Below are positions 23,718 to 35,480 of a DNA stretch of 51,112 bases, one piece after another; positions within the stretch are counted from its first letter, which is position 1; the number at the start of each line of letters is the position of its first letter. Position numbers and translations under genes: made by a program. The notes beneath the pieces are model-generated. The model was not told the origin of the DNA and did not search any database. It was given only the letters and a program-made list of their open reading frames with translations. Where the stretch lies: NCBI GenBank assembly GCA_003161435.1, contig PMOS01000017.1, positions 1 through 51,112 on the forward strand, in the 5' to 3' direction. The stretch comes from Vulcanimicrobiota bacterium (GTDB taxonomy: Bacteria > Vulcanimicrobiota > Vulcanimicrobiia > Vulcanimicrobiales > Vulcanimicrobiaceae).

Positions 23718-26700
23718 CTACAAACTGTTCGTTTCTCTTATCGAAGAATGTGCGGTTTGGGCCGCCTCTTTGAACGAGCAAAATCCGGCGACTGCGCGCA
23801 ATTGATCGACGGTCGAGCAGCGTGTCGCGAGCAGGGCTTGCGAGCACACGAGGACCGCCAGCGCTCGGCCTCGCGAGAGCGCCACGTTGAAACGGTTCTC
23901 CTCGAACAGGAAATCCGCGCCGCGCGGTGCGTCGTCGGCGCTCGAGGTCGCCAGCGAGTAGATGACGGCCGGGGCTTCCTGCCCTTGAAACTTGTCGACG
24001 GTCCCGACCCGGATCTCGTCCCCGAAACGTGCGAGCAACTGCCGCTTGAGCAGCCGAACCTGCGCGTTGTAGGGCGAGACGACGAGCACGTCGGTGACAC
24101 CGAGCGAGCGCCGAACGCCGAACCGGTCGGTGAACGTGCCGCCGACGAGTCCCGCCACAATCCGCTCGACTTCCTCCGCCTCTTCTAGCGAGCTCTGCGC
24201 GTTGCCGTCGTGATCGAGCGGCACGTAGCGCAGGCCGGCGCCGGTGAACCACGGCGCGTCGATGCGCTGCAGCGCGCACGAGGCGGCCGAGAGCAAACGC
24301 TTCTCGTAGACCATGGTCGAGAGAAAGTCGCACAGGGCCGGATGCATACGAAATGTACGGTCCAGGAAGACGCCGCGATCAGGCGGGACCGTGTCGTGGC
24401 GCAGCGTCTCGCTCTCGGTGAGCATGTGCTCGAGCACCGACGCGCCCACGCCGGCCGGATGCGTCCCGAGCGAGACGTGCGCGAGCTGCAGCGGGTCGCC
24501 GAGCAGGATGACGTTCTCGGCGTTTGTCGCCATCGCCAGCGCGTCGGCCAGCGCGACCTGGCCGGCTTCGTCGACGACCAGATAGTCGACCGTCGCGAGG
24601 TCGTCGCGGGCGAACAGCCACGCGGTCCCGGCGACGAGCGCGTACTCGGCGAACGGCGCGTTCTTCTCGGCGTTGTCGATCAGCGTGACGGCGTGCTTGG
24701 AGACGAACCGGCTCTCGTCGTTGTTCGGATCGCACTTCTTGATGCCGTTGAACGTGAGGCCGTCCTTCACGGCAGCGTCTTCGACGGCGTGAAGCAGGTT
24801 GTTGATCGCCTTGTGGCTCGTCGACGTGACGCCGACGCGTTTGCCGTCGCGCAGGAGTGCCGCGATGACGTGCGCGCCGGTGTACGTCTTGCCGGTCCCA
24901 GGCGGACCCTGCACCATGAGCGCGCTGCGATCGAGCCGGCGCGCGAGATCGGCGACGTCACTCGGGTCGATCGCCTCCGCGCCGGGCCGAATCTCGGGCT
25001 GCACCGCACTGCCTTCGTGCAGCCCGGTGATGCGTGGCCGCGCGCGGCGGAGGACATCCCAGGCAGCCGAGTAGCGCGCAGCGACGGTCCCGTCGAGCAC
25101 GGTTTCGGCGAGCCGGCGCAACGCGAGCTTCTGCTCGTTCTTCGGGAGCGGGTCGCCGGGGATCAGCGCGCGCGGGTGGGGTGCGCTCGCCCCACGTTTG
25201 ATACGGACGACGAGCGCCTCGTCGTCGACGCCGCCGATCAACTCGCCGAGCAGCGACCGGCGCGCGTACGGATCGTGCGGCTTCGTCTTGCCGAGCTTGT
25301 GCTGCTGCTCCGGAAAGCGATACGTGTACACCAAGTTCTTGTCGCGCTCGCCCTGCTTGTACGGTTCGACATCGTCGGCCAAGACGAGCCCGCCGAGCGC
25401 CTCGGTGTCGTCATCGATGAAGTCCGAATCGCGCTCGTAGCGATCGAACAGGGCCCACCAAACCGGTTTGTCCTCGCGCCGGTGGTACGCCAGCAAGTGC
25501 GCGAGCAGCGCGCGCGGCGAGCCTTCCGCCGCGCCGTCGAGCAGCTTGCGCTGTTGCTCGTCACGCTCGGCTTCGACTTTGATCTCTTCCTCCGTGCGCG
25601 CGCGCGGATCGCGTTGCGCGCGGAACGGGAGCTCGGCACCGTGCTCGGCGCGCGCTTCATCGCGCAACACGAGCAGCCATTCGTGCAGGCGGCGCGTCGA
25701 GACGCAGTCTTCTTCGTTGTAGCGAACGATGTCGTCCTTGCGCGCGACGTCGCGGTCGAGCAAGTACTCTTCGAACGCGACGATCGACTGATCGCCCTTG
25801 CGGATGTCGGCCGCGCGGACGAAGTCGTAGAACGCCTCCAGCTTCTTGATCGAGTAACCGTCCTGCGACTGGGCGAGCGCCGCTTTCACGACCGCGTACA
25901 GGTCGACGAGGATCTCGCCGCGCAGCAGATCGTCGACTGCCTCCTCCCGCGTCCCGTGCCGCATGGCGAGCTTGCGAAGTGCCGTCTTCTCATACGCCGC
26001 GTAGTGATAGACGTGCGAGTGGGGGTAGCGCGCGCGATGCTCGACGAGCCAATCGATGAATCGCTCGAAGGCAAGCTGCTCTTGGTCCGGCGTCTCGCCC
26101 CAAAACTCGCGATAGGCGTGCTCCGAATCGCTGGGGACGAACGCGCCGAACAGGTACTCCAAACCGCGGCCCGCTTCGTAGAGCGGATCTCCCTCCATAT
26201 CGAAGTAGACGTCGCCCTCATCAGGCAACGGCAGCGCACCGAATCCGTGGAGTTCGCGCGGCGGCAGGAGCTCGTAGCGACGCGTCCCCGTCGTGCGCTG
26301 GTGGAGCTGAAGCGCCGCCTGACGGCGCAGTGTGATGAACGTTTGAACGACCATATTCGACGGCCGGGCGTCGTCGCTCGACGCGGCTAGCCGTTCGAGC
26401 GTTGCAATCCCCGCGCCGGTGAGCCGTTTCACTTGGTCGCGACGCATCCCGGCGATCAGTGACAGATGGTCGGCCGCGCGGCGGGCGGTATCACAGTGCT
26501 CCTGCCAGGCGCATTCGTCACACGCAGTGACTCGCTCAGGGACGTCGACGGCGTCCAAGACATCGATCGCCTCGACGAACCGTCGCTGCGCTTCACGAAC
26601 GTACGCGACGTAACGCGCAGGGTCGTACGTCGTCTCGCTGCGATCGCCGAACACCGCCCGGACGCTCCGGGGCAGAATCCCTTGCACGGCCGCGACGAGC

Positions 26701-27167
26701 AGCGCATAGGTACAGAGCTGCACCAAGAATTGAGGCTTCTCGCGAATTGCGAGCTTGGTGTCCTCGACATCGTACGACCACCACCCCAGATCGCTGGGAG
26801 CGTCGACGCGCAGCAGGAAGTCGGCGCGCCCGATCCACTGACCGTCGAGAAACGATCCCTGATAGATCGCCTCGGCGCCGCTCCGCATCGCCGCCCGCGT
26901 CGTGTCGACCGCGCGCAGCAGATCGGCGGCAGTATTGTCTCCTTCGGGGACACGCACGACCTCGGTTCCGTCGGCCTCGAGCTGCTCGAGCACGCGCCGT
27001 TCGTGCTCCACACCCTTGCGTGCGATGATCGCGAGCGTCGGGTCGTCGTCGGGCGCCCGGTCGCCGCGGAGGAGCGCGCGGCGGTTCAGCGCGACCCGGT
27101 GCGGGCAGGCGAGGTAGTCGTTGAGATCGGAGGCCGCGTAGACGACCCGGCCGTCAACGAGGCGCAC
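23718..27167 (-). CDS. TM0106-type RecB-like nuclease / DEDD exonuclease / SF1 helicase fusion
   Basis: This 1149-residue protein has three enzymatic modules. Residues 1-230 are Cas4/RecB-like: C21, C216, C219 and C225 fit a 4Fe-4S cluster, with nuclease residues D116 (GRADFLL) and DTK at 136-138. Residues 315-500 are an RNase H-fold exonuclease with D323 and E325 (YFDMEGD) and D487 (YNEEDC). Residues 690-1120 are a UPF1-like SF1 helicase with Walker A GPPGTGKTYT (754-763), Walker B DEAGQ (866-870), motif III LLGDPLQL, GTVDKFQGQE, and VALSRGRA. The layout matches the TM0106 family, thought to act on DNA in repair or defence but not biochemically settled. The start is GTG. It is transcribed away from the cupin gene. 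Confidence 0.9.
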   Translation of the reverse strand: MRLVDGRVVYAASDLNDYLACPHRVALNRRALLRGDRAPDDDPTLAIIARKGVEHERRVLEQLEADGTEVVRVPEGDNTAADLLRAVDTTRAAMRSGAEAIYQGSFLDGQWIGRADFLLRVDAPSDLGWWSYDVEDTKLAIREKPQFLVQLCTYALLVAAVQGILPRSVRAVFGDRSETTYDPARYVAYVREAQRRFVEAIDVLDAVDVPERVTACDECAWQEHCDTARRAADHLSLIAGMRRDQVKRLTGAGIATLERLAASSDDARPSNMVVQTFITLRRQAALQLHQRTTGTRRYELLPPRELHGFGALPLPDEGDVYFDMEGDPLYEAGRGLEYLFGAFVPSDSEHAYREFWGETPDQEQLAFERFIDWLVEHRARYPHSHVYHYAAYEKTALRKLAMRHGTREEAVDDLLRGEILVDLYAVVKAALAQSQDGYSIKKLEAFYDFVRAADIRKGDQSIVAFEEYLLDRDVARKDDIVRYNEEDCVSTRRLHEWLLVLRDEARAEHGAELPFRAQRDPRARTEEEIKVEAERDEQQRKLLDGAAEGSPRALLAHLLAYHRREDKPVWWALFDRYERDSDFIDDDTEALGGLVLADDVEPYKQGERDKNLVYTYRFPEQQHKLGKTKPHDPYARRSLLGELIGGVDDEALVVRIKRGASAPHPRALIPGDPLPKNEQKLALRRLAETVLDGTVAARYSAAWDVLRRARPRITGLHEGSAVQPEIRPGAEAIDPSDVADLARRLDRSALMVQGPPGTGKTYTGAHVIAALLRDGKRVGVTSTSHKAINNLLHAVEDAAVKDGLTFNGIKKCDPNNDESRFVSKHAVTLIDNAEKNAPFAEYALVAGTAWLFARDDLATVDYLVVDEAGQVALADALAMATNAENVILLGDPLQLAHVSLGTHPAGVGASVLEHMLTESETLRHDTVPPDRGVFLDRTFRMHPALCDFLSTMVYEKRLLSAASCALQRIDAPWFTGAGLRYVPLDHDGNAQSSLEEAEEVERIVAGLVGGTFTDRFGVRRSLGVTDVLVVSPYNAQVRLLKRQLLARFGDEIRVGTVDKFQGQEAPAVIYSLATSSADDAPRGADFLFEENRFNVALSRGRALAVLVCSQALLATRCSTVDQLRAVAGFCSFKEAAQTAHSSIRETNSL

Positions 27168-27253
27168 GCTTCACCATTGGAGAGAACATACGACGATACT
27201 GCGCTTCTCCCGTGCCAAGCGGGTGGCAGTCCCGCTCGGCAGAAGGCGGGCGT

Positions 27254-27715
27254 ATGGAGCCGGAATCACGCTGGAAGCACGACGGCGTACGGATCGTCGC
27301 CGCCTGCGATCTCGATCCGAACACGCCCCAGACGGCCGGGATGAACCGGGCCGCCGCGATCACCACGGCGACCGCCGGAGCGCAGAAACTGTGGGCGGGG
27401 ACCGTGCGCATCGATCCCGACGCGCGGACCGGCGCGCACCACCACGGCGAGCTCGAGAGCGTGATCTACGTGGTGAAGGGCCGCGCGCGGATGCGCTGGG
27501 GCGAACGGCTGGAGTATGTTGCCGAGGCAGGGCCGGGTGACTTCATCTTCGTTCCGCCTTACGTCCCGCACCAAGAGATCAATGCCGCCGAGCAGGAGCC
27601 GCTCGAGTGCGTCCTGGTGCGAAGCGGGCAAGAGCCGGTCGTCGTGAACCTCGACATCCCGGTCGCCGACCAGCCCGAGCACGTGCGCTGGCTCGACGAT
27701 ATCCATCGGTCGTAA
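27254..27715 (+). CDS. Single-domain cupin protein
   Basis: The ATG at 27254 has AAGGCGGG upstream and yields 153 residues. Cupin motif 1 is GAHHHGELESVIYVVKG (HxH, then E four residues later), and motif 2 is GDFIFVPPYVPHQEIN. The two His, the Glu and the final His should bind Mn, Fe or Ni. Many such proteins are dioxygenases, isomerases or sugar-binding factors; no specific activity can be assigned. It diverges from the nuclease-helicase gene across about 86 bases. Confidence 0.85.
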   Translation: MEPESRWKHDGVRIVAACDLDPNTPQTAGMNRAAAITTATAGAQKLWAGTVRIDPDARTGAHHHGELESVIYVVKGRARMRWGERLEYVAEAGPGDFIFVPPYVPHQEINAAEQEPLECVLVRSGQEPVVVNLDIPVADQPEHVRWLDDIHRS

Positions 27716-27792
27716 AGCCACGGCATTATTTCGGCCAGAACTCTCCCAAGGCAAGAGGGACACCTCAGCCGGGCGTGCGAACGGGGGCTGTG

Positions 27793-28581
27793 ATGATCCG
27801 GTTCTCATCGCTGCGTCTTGCCGCGGCGTTCTTCAGTTTTTCCGTTTGCGCGTTCGCCGCAGCGCCGGCAAGCGCCGGAGGCACGAGCCCAGCGGCCGCG
27901 CCGACCGAGTCGGCGTATGCCGCCGTGCTGCGGACGATCAACCCGAAGCTGCCGCTCGAGAAAGCGCGCGCGTACGCACGCTCGGTCATGGCCGACGCGT
28001 GGCGCACGCATCTCGATCCGCGTTTCATCATGTCGATCGTGACGGTCGAATCGGCGTGGCGTGCGAACGCGATATCGCGCGTCGGGGCGCGGGGGTTGGG
28101 CCAGCTGATGCCGCATACCGCGGCGCTGCTCGGCGTGAACGCGTGGAATGCGGCCGACAACCTGCGCGGTACGTCGTCGTACCTCAAGACGTTGATGGAT
28201 CATTTCGCCGGGAAACCGAACTCCACGAAGCTCGCCATCGCGGGTTACAACGCCGGACCGAAGGCCGTCGAGCGCTATCACGGCGTTCCGCCGTACACCG
28301 AGACGAGGAACTACGTCGTGCGCGTGCTGCACGTCTGGAAGCAGCTCGATGCGCGCGTCGGCCGCGCGTTCGCACCCGCCGCGATCATTGCGGTGCGGGC
28401 CCAGCCGCTCCCCGACGAGCGCCAGTGGTTGAGCAACGTCAACGAAGTGCTGCCCGCGACGGCGGCGGCGGTCGAGTCCGTCCCCAACCCGGCACTTGCG
28501 CCGGAGTCCGTCGTCCGGACCGAAACGGTCGTGGCGCCCCCGGTCGACCCTTCCGTCACCGGATCCGAACCCGGCCGCTAG
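27793..28581 (+). CDS. Lytic transglycosylase (SLT domain), exported
   Basis: The ATG at 27793 opens a Sec signal peptide (FFSFSVCAFAAAPASA), giving 262 residues. The SLT domain has the catalytic E86 in VTVESAWR, then SRVGARGLGQLMPHTA, and the closing LAIAGYNAGPKAVERYHG. It should cleave peptidoglycan between MurNAc and GlcNAc to leave a 1,6-anhydro end, in the periplasm. The C-terminal 60 residues are Pro/Val-rich and probably disordered. Such enzymes serve wall turnover or insertion of envelope machines; the context gives no clear partner. Confidence 0.9.
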   Translation: MIRFSSLRLAAAFFSFSVCAFAAAPASAGGTSPAAAPTESAYAAVLRTINPKLPLEKARAYARSVMADAWRTHLDPRFIMSIVTVESAWRANAISRVGARGLGQLMPHTAALLGVNAWNAADNLRGTSSYLKTLMDHFAGKPNSTKLAIAGYNAGPKAVERYHGVPPYTETRNYVVRVLHVWKQLDARVGRAFAPAAIIAVRAQPLPDERQWLSNVNEVLPATAAAVESVPNPALAPESVVRTETVVAPPVDPSVTGSEPGR

Positions 28582-28656
28582 ACCCGGTTTCGAGCACAGG
28601 TCGTCGCATCGGCCGCTGACGCAACCGGCGGCCTCCCGCGCCCGGTCAGGGCGCGC

Positions 28657-29646
28657 ATGAGGGCGGACGAGGCGGTCCCGGCCACGATGCAGGCCATGGT
28701 GATCGACGCGTTCGGGGGGCCCGAGCGGCTCGTCGTACGGGAGGTGCCTGTTCCGCAGATCGGGGACGACGAGGTCCTAGTCCGCGTCGACACCGCCGGG
28801 GTTGGGGTCTGGGACGCCAAGGCGCGCAGCGGCGCGTGGGCGGACGGGCACGAGCACTTTCCGATGATCCTCGGGGCCGAGGGCTCGGGGACGATCGCCG
28901 AACTCGGCAACGCCGTCCAAGGTCTGAGCCTGGGCGATGCGGTCTACGGCTACGCTTACGGAGATACGAAGGGCGGCTTTTACGCGGAGTACGTCGCGCT
29001 CGCCGCCGCCCACGTGGCGCCGTTTCCCGCCTCGCTCGATTTCCGCGAGGCGGGCGCCGTGCCGGTGACCGGCCTCACCGCGCTCGCCGGAATCGACGAC
29101 GCGCTCGCGTTGCGGCCGGGACAGACGGTGTTGATCCACGGCGCGAGCGGCGGGGTCGGCACGTTGGCCGTCCAGTTCGCGAAACATCGCGGTGCGCGGG
29201 TTCTCGCTACGGGGAAGGGCCGCGATGCGCGCGAGTTCCTACGCGGACTGCACGTCGACGAGGCGATCGACACCGAGCACGACGACGTGCTCGCCGCGGC
29301 ACGGCGCTTCGCGCCCGGCGGCGTCGACGCGCTGCTCGCACTCGCCGGCGGCCCGGAGCTCGAGCGCGCGATCGCGGCCCTGCGCGACGGTGCGACGATC
29401 GCGCATCCCAACGGCGTCGACGTTCCGAATGTCGGCGCAATCGCGTTCGACGGCGTGCCGAATCCGGCCGCGTTCGCGCGTTTGAGCGCGACGATCGACG
29501 CGGGCCCGATCGACGTCCCGGTTGCGGCGACGTACGGTCTCGTCAGCGCCGACGAAGCGCACCGCCGGTTGGAACGCGGTCACGTTCTCGGAAAGATCAT
29601 CCTCGTCGTCGACGCCACCGAAGACGTCGTCGAAAAAGTCGCCTAG
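28657..29646 (+). CDS. NADPH:quinone reductase-like MDR oxidoreductase
   Basis: The 329-residue protein is a zinc-independent medium-chain reductase: MVIDAFGGPERLVVREV at the start, GAEGSGTIAELG, and the cofactor motif IHGASGGVGTLAVQFAK. The family reduces quinones or alpha,beta-unsaturated carbonyls with NADPH. The catalytic zinc ligands of alcohol dehydrogenases are absent. An internal ATG at 28687 is an alternative start. The stop overlaps, tail to tail by 4 bases (CTAG), the stop of the following minus-strand lipoprotein. Confidence 0.88.
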   Translation: MRADEAVPATMQAMVIDAFGGPERLVVREVPVPQIGDDEVLVRVDTAGVGVWDAKARSGAWADGHEHFPMILGAEGSGTIAELGNAVQGLSLGDAVYGYAYGDTKGGFYAEYVALAAAHVAPFPASLDFREAGAVPVTGLTALAGIDDALALRPGQTVLIHGASGGVGTLAVQFAKHRGARVLATGKGRDAREFLRGLHVDEAIDTEHDDVLAAARRFAPGGVDALLALAGGPELERAIAALRDGATIAHPNGVDVPNVGAIAFDGVPNPAAFARLSATIDAGPIDVPVAATYGLVSADEAHRRLERGHVLGKIILVVDATEDVVEKVA

Positions 29647-30704
29647 GGAGACTTCGCGGGGACGGGTGCCGACGTCGTCGGAGCCGACGTCGATTCCATC
29701 GTGGTGGGAGCGCTCGACGCGCTGTTTCCGCCGGACGTCCGCGTAGCGGAAGCCGGCGCACCTGATGCTTTCGGGGCCGGTGACGTCGACGGATGCGGCA
29801 GCGCGTACAGCGCGAAGACGGCCGGACGATTTGCGAGCAGTTTGAGAGTGCTGGCCGTCCCGGCGAACAGCAGCCGTTCCGGCGGCAGCGTCGGTGCGCT
29901 CGTGGGGGTCGCGGTTCCGATGGGGCCGGGCGACGTGCCGGGCGCCGGCGAGGCACCGTTGAAGCCGATCGTTCGCGGCGTCGTGCTGACGCCCGGCGAC
30001 GGAGCGGCTGTTGCGCCGGCACGGATCGAGGCCAGCGGGGCGACCGGCGCACGCACGGCGGAGGGCGGCGGAGTTCCTTTCGTGTCGAGCTCGGCGACGG
30101 CGAGTCGATACTTGCTATCCTTTTCGCCCGAGTTCCACAATGCGAGCCCGAACTCACCGTCGCGATACTGCGACGCGATCTCGCGCGGAACGTCGAGCGT
30201 GATGCGCGGGTAGGTCGCGAGCGTCGCGTCGTGCGTCGGCAGCAGCACGACGTACGCCAGCGCGCGCGCGCGAGCCTCACGCGTCTTTCGCTTGCGTCCC
30301 TTGCCGGATTCGAAGTTCAGGTCGGGGCCGTCTTGCGGCTTGACGATCGAGAGCGTCGCCCCGATTGCGATTGCGACCGGCGTCGGCGCGGCCGCAGGCG
30401 TGGCGTTCTTGGGAGTCGACTTCGGCGACGGCGCAGCGGTCGGCTCGGGTGCTTTCGGGAACGCGATCGCGCCGCCGTAGCCGCCCACTTCGGTCAGCGA
30501 CTGGAATTCCGTGGACGTTCCGTAAGTCAGGATGACGCTGGCGGCGCTGGGGGCCGGCGACGGCGTGGTGGGACCGCCGAAGCTGGGCGACGACATCGTG
30601 CTGGGCATCCCCGTCCCTGAGCCGAACGACCCGGAGCAAGCGGCGCCTGCCGCACCGAGCACGACACAAGCCGCGATTGCTGGGAAAATGCGCGCGAAGG
30701 TCAT
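29643..30704 (-). CDS. Ala/Pro/Ser-rich lipoprotein of unknown function
   Basis: The 353-residue product has a lipoprotein signal (IAACVVLGAAGAAC). Most of the rest is low-complexity Ala, Pro, Ser and Thr. A compact segment at about 115-210 (IGATLSIVKPQDGPDLNF to YRLAVAELDTKG) has alternating hydrophobic residues like a beta sandwich, and a second short one lies near 275-300 (RLLFAGTASTLKLLANRP). I recognise no family. It has the same style as the TP-rich lipoprotein at 3246-3917. It lies downstream of thiC on the same strand but probably after a terminator. Confidence 0.7.
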   Translation of the reverse strand: MTFARIFPAIAACVVLGAAGAACSGSFGSGTGMPSTMSSPSFGGPTTPSPAPSAASVILTYGTSTEFQSLTEVGGYGGAIAFPKAPEPTAAPSPKSTPKNATPAAAPTPVAIAIGATLSIVKPQDGPDLNFESGKGRKRKTREARARALAYVVLLPTHDATLATYPRITLDVPREIASQYRDGEFGLALWNSGEKDSKYRLAVAELDTKGTPPPSAVRAPVAPLASIRAGATAAPSPGVSTTPRTIGFNGASPAPGTSPGPIGTATPTSAPTLPPERLLFAGTASTLKLLANRPAVFALYALPHPSTSPAPKASGAPASATRTSGGNSASSAPTTMESTSAPTTSAPVPAKSP

Positions 30705-30781
30705 CGCTTACGAGGTTCGATGCCGGGGCACCGCGCTCCGTTGCGGCCTTGACGACCAGCGGCGTTCAGCAACACGGCCCA

Positions 30782-33554
<2,773 letters not shown>

Positions 33555-33589
33555 AGAGCGCCTACGTTTCTTAGCGCGACGGCCGGCGC

Positions 33590-34117
33590 CTATTGCCGCG
33601 TGCAAGCCTCGGTGGACGTCATCATCTTTCCGCTCTTCGACGATGTCCAGCTGCTGGCCGACGAATAGCCGTTATCGGCCGTTTTCTTGAAGACGCTCGT
33701 GCCGTTGCTCGTGCTCGGATATGCGACGGACCACTTGGAGCCGTTGAGCGACGGTGACGTGCTCGTCTCGACCTGGCTTGCACCGCCGGAATCGATGGTG
33801 ACGAGCACCCAGTTGGCGTGCTGCGCATTGTACGCCAGGTACAGATCCTGTTGGGAACCGGTAGAACCGGCCCGCATGATCGTCTGCGTCGCATGCAGCC
33901 ATTGCGGCCCGTGCGCGGTCACGACTTGCGTCTCCGTCATCGTTGCCGGCTTGGCCGTGCCGGCGACGCTGACGGTCCGCGTGCAGTGCCACGTGCCGAG
34001 CAGAAACTTGAGACTCGCCGCCCGGTCGGCGGCGGTTCCGGCGGCCGGAGTGGTCATCGCGGGGGTCGCGCCCATCAGGCTGAGGGCGAGGATGAGACCT
34101 ATTGCTTTTGCGTACAC
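33590..34117 (-). CDS. Secreted lipocalin-like (DUF1579-like) protein
   Basis: The GTG at 34117 is preferred because GGAGAG precedes it and the signal peptide (YAKAIGLILALSLMGATPAM) then starts at once; the product has 175 residues. The mature part has KFLLGTWHCTRTVSV, the opening strand of lipocalin-like or DUF1579-like barrels, then a series of strands (WVLVTIDSGGASQ, KWSVAYPS). A Cys pair (WHC near the start, EAC near the end) could form a disulfide. The ligand is unknown. It lies 21 bases after the Tyr/Cys-rich gene and is probably co-transcribed with it. Confidence 0.72.
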   Translation of the reverse strand: MYAKAIGLILALSLMGATPAMTTPAAGTAADRAASLKFLLGTWHCTRTVSVAGTAKPATMTETQVVTAHGPQWLHATQTIMRAGSTGSQQDLYLAYNAQHANWVLVTIDSGGASQVETSTSPSLNGSKWSVAYPSTSNGTSVFKKTADNGYSSASSWTSSKSGKMMTSTEACTRQ

Positions 34118-34138
34118 TGATCGTTCTCTCCGCACTCG

Positions 34139-34456
34139 TCAGTTACAGACGTAGACGTAGCGATAGACATACGCGCAGCGCCCGCCGCTGCAGTAGTACG
34201 CGTAGCGGTAGACGTAATAGCATACCGGAATGAAGGCGACTTGCCGCGGCGGGTCGATGCCGAGCAGTTGTGCCGCCTGCGCCGTTTGCTGCGCCGAAAC
34301 GGGGATGGCACCGCGGGCCGGCGCGGCGTCGGCGTGAGCGACGGCCGTAGCGCTCGGGCTCGACGCCGAGTCGGCCCGTGCAAATGCTGTGCTGGTGCCC
34401 GCCGCCATGAGGGCGCTGCACGCGAGGAGGAGTGCGAGGACGCGCTGGTGTGACAA
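34139..34456 (-). CDS. Small secreted protein with Tyr/Cys-rich C-terminus
   Basis: TTG at 34456 with GAGGGA upstream is the likely start; the in-frame alternative at 34498 would put 14 polar residues before the signal peptide (LALLLACSALMAAGTSTAFA). The 105-residue protein has a short Ala-rich stretch with AQQTAQAAQLLGIDPP, and ends in about 28 residues that contain four Cys and nine Tyr, arranged as two YVYRY units around CSGGRC. I recognise no family. The Cys could form disulfides and the Tyr could stack, bind metal or haem, or be cross-linked; all of that is inference. The lipocalin-like gene follows 21 bases later. Confidence 0.65.
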   Translation of the reverse strand: MSHQRVLALLLACSALMAAGTSTAFARADSASSPSATAVAHADAAPARGAIPVSAQQTAQAAQLLGIDPPRQVAFIPVCYYVYRYAYYCSGGRCAYVYRYVYVCN

Positions 34457-34672
34457 AATTCCCTCATTTCGAGAAAGCCACCGGGTGGATGACCCCACGT
34501 TAACACCGCTCCCCCGCCCTGCCTATGGGGGGTTTCCCTACCATTCGCCCGGCACAGGACTTCTCGACCCCGTCGCCGCGGTCGGACGGCGCCCTTCGCA
34601 AGCGAAATCGAGTGGTGCGGTATTGACGAAGCGATGAAGCGCGTGAAGGATGGGCGTGGAGGAACCACGTCC

Positions 34673-35359
34673 ATGGCCACGACGCTCGAGCTACCCGAGC
34701 TGCACGATATCGATTGCGCGACCGAGATCGTGCCGCCGCATTGGGTCGACGACGACGAGATCATCGCGCTGGAGCGCCAGTACAAGCCACTACTGTTCGA
34801 GCGTTTCGCCGACGGTACGCTGCTCGTGACGCCCCCCGCCGGTTGGAAAAGCAGCAGCCACAACGTCGAGCTCGTCCGGCAAGTCGGGAATTGGGCACGC
34901 TCGGGTAACCCCGGGCTCGTTATGGGTCCCGATGGCGGCGTTGGTTTCCCCGACGGCGCATTGCTCGCTCCGGACCTGACCTACGTCTCGCTTGAGCGGT
35001 GGGCGGCTGCCCACCACGAGCCCACGTTCGCGTACGCGGTTCCGGATGCAGCCTTCGAGTTGCTGTCGGTTTCCGACCGCATCGCGACGACTCGGCGGAA
35101 GCTGCAAGGCTACCTACGCAACGGCGTGCGGCTGGCGGTGCTCATCGATCCGCGCCGCCGCCACGTCTATGTCGGTCGCGAAGGCGACGTCGAACCTCAG
35201 GATCTCGGCTGGATCGAACGCCTCGATTGCTCGCCGGCGATGCCCGGCTTCGTGCTCGACGTCGCGGCTGTATGCGCGGCGTCAGATATGGTGGGTCAGG
35301 ACGCCGACGAGCATGACGCCGGCGGCGAGCATTCCGGCGGCCATTCGCCGCAGACCTGA
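34673..35359 (+). CDS. Uma2 family (DUF820) endonuclease-like protein
   Basis: The ATG at 34673 follows GGAGGA and gives 228 residues. The PD-(D/E)xK core of Uma2 proteins is visible: LFERFADGTLLV, the SSSHNVELVRQVG helix, APDLTYVS with the catalytic-type Asp, FELLS with the Glu, and RRKLQGYLRNGVRLAVLID with the Lys. Uma2 proteins are common in cyanobacteria and mobile-element-rich genomes and are thought to be nucleases of unclear biological role. The last 25 residues are His/Gly/Asp-rich and overlap, on the other strand, a 30-codon ORF. Confidence 0.82.
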   Translation: MATTLELPELHDIDCATEIVPPHWVDDDEIIALERQYKPLLFERFADGTLLVTPPAGWKSSSHNVELVRQVGNWARSGNPGLVMGPDGGVGFPDGALLAPDLTYVSLERWAAAHHEPTFAYAVPDAAFELLSVSDRIATTRRKLQGYLRNGVRLAVLIDPRRRHVYVGREGDVEPQDLGWIERLDCSPAMPGFVLDVAAVCAASDMVGQDADEHDAGGEHSGGHSPQT

Positions 35360-35374
35360 ACGGACGGTGATCAT
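35282..35374 (-). CDS. Short ORF for a 30-residue membrane peptide
   Basis: ATG at 35374, with GGAAACG upstream, opens MITVRSGLRRMAAGMLAAG, followed by VMLVGVLTHHI and a TGA. It has a basic N-terminus and one 17-residue hydrophobic helix, like small membrane proteins or type I toxins. It overlaps the Uma2 gene end tail to tail. No homologue is recognised and the call rests on composition alone. Confidence 0.35.
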   Translation of the reverse strand: MITVRSGLRRMAAGMLAAGVMLVGVLTHHI

Positions 35375-35480
35375 CGTCGTTTCCACGCGGGCTCCTCTCG
35401 CCGTCATATACGCGTAACGCTAGCCGAGGTTTCGCGGCGGGGAGAGGAAACCGGACGGGCGCTGCGCCAGAGGATGCCGG

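Noticed and set aside
23572..23805. Plus-strand 77-codon frame between the peptidase and nuclease genes
   Set aside because: It runs through the palindrome and into the nuclease-helicase gene antisense, with no ribosome site or motif.
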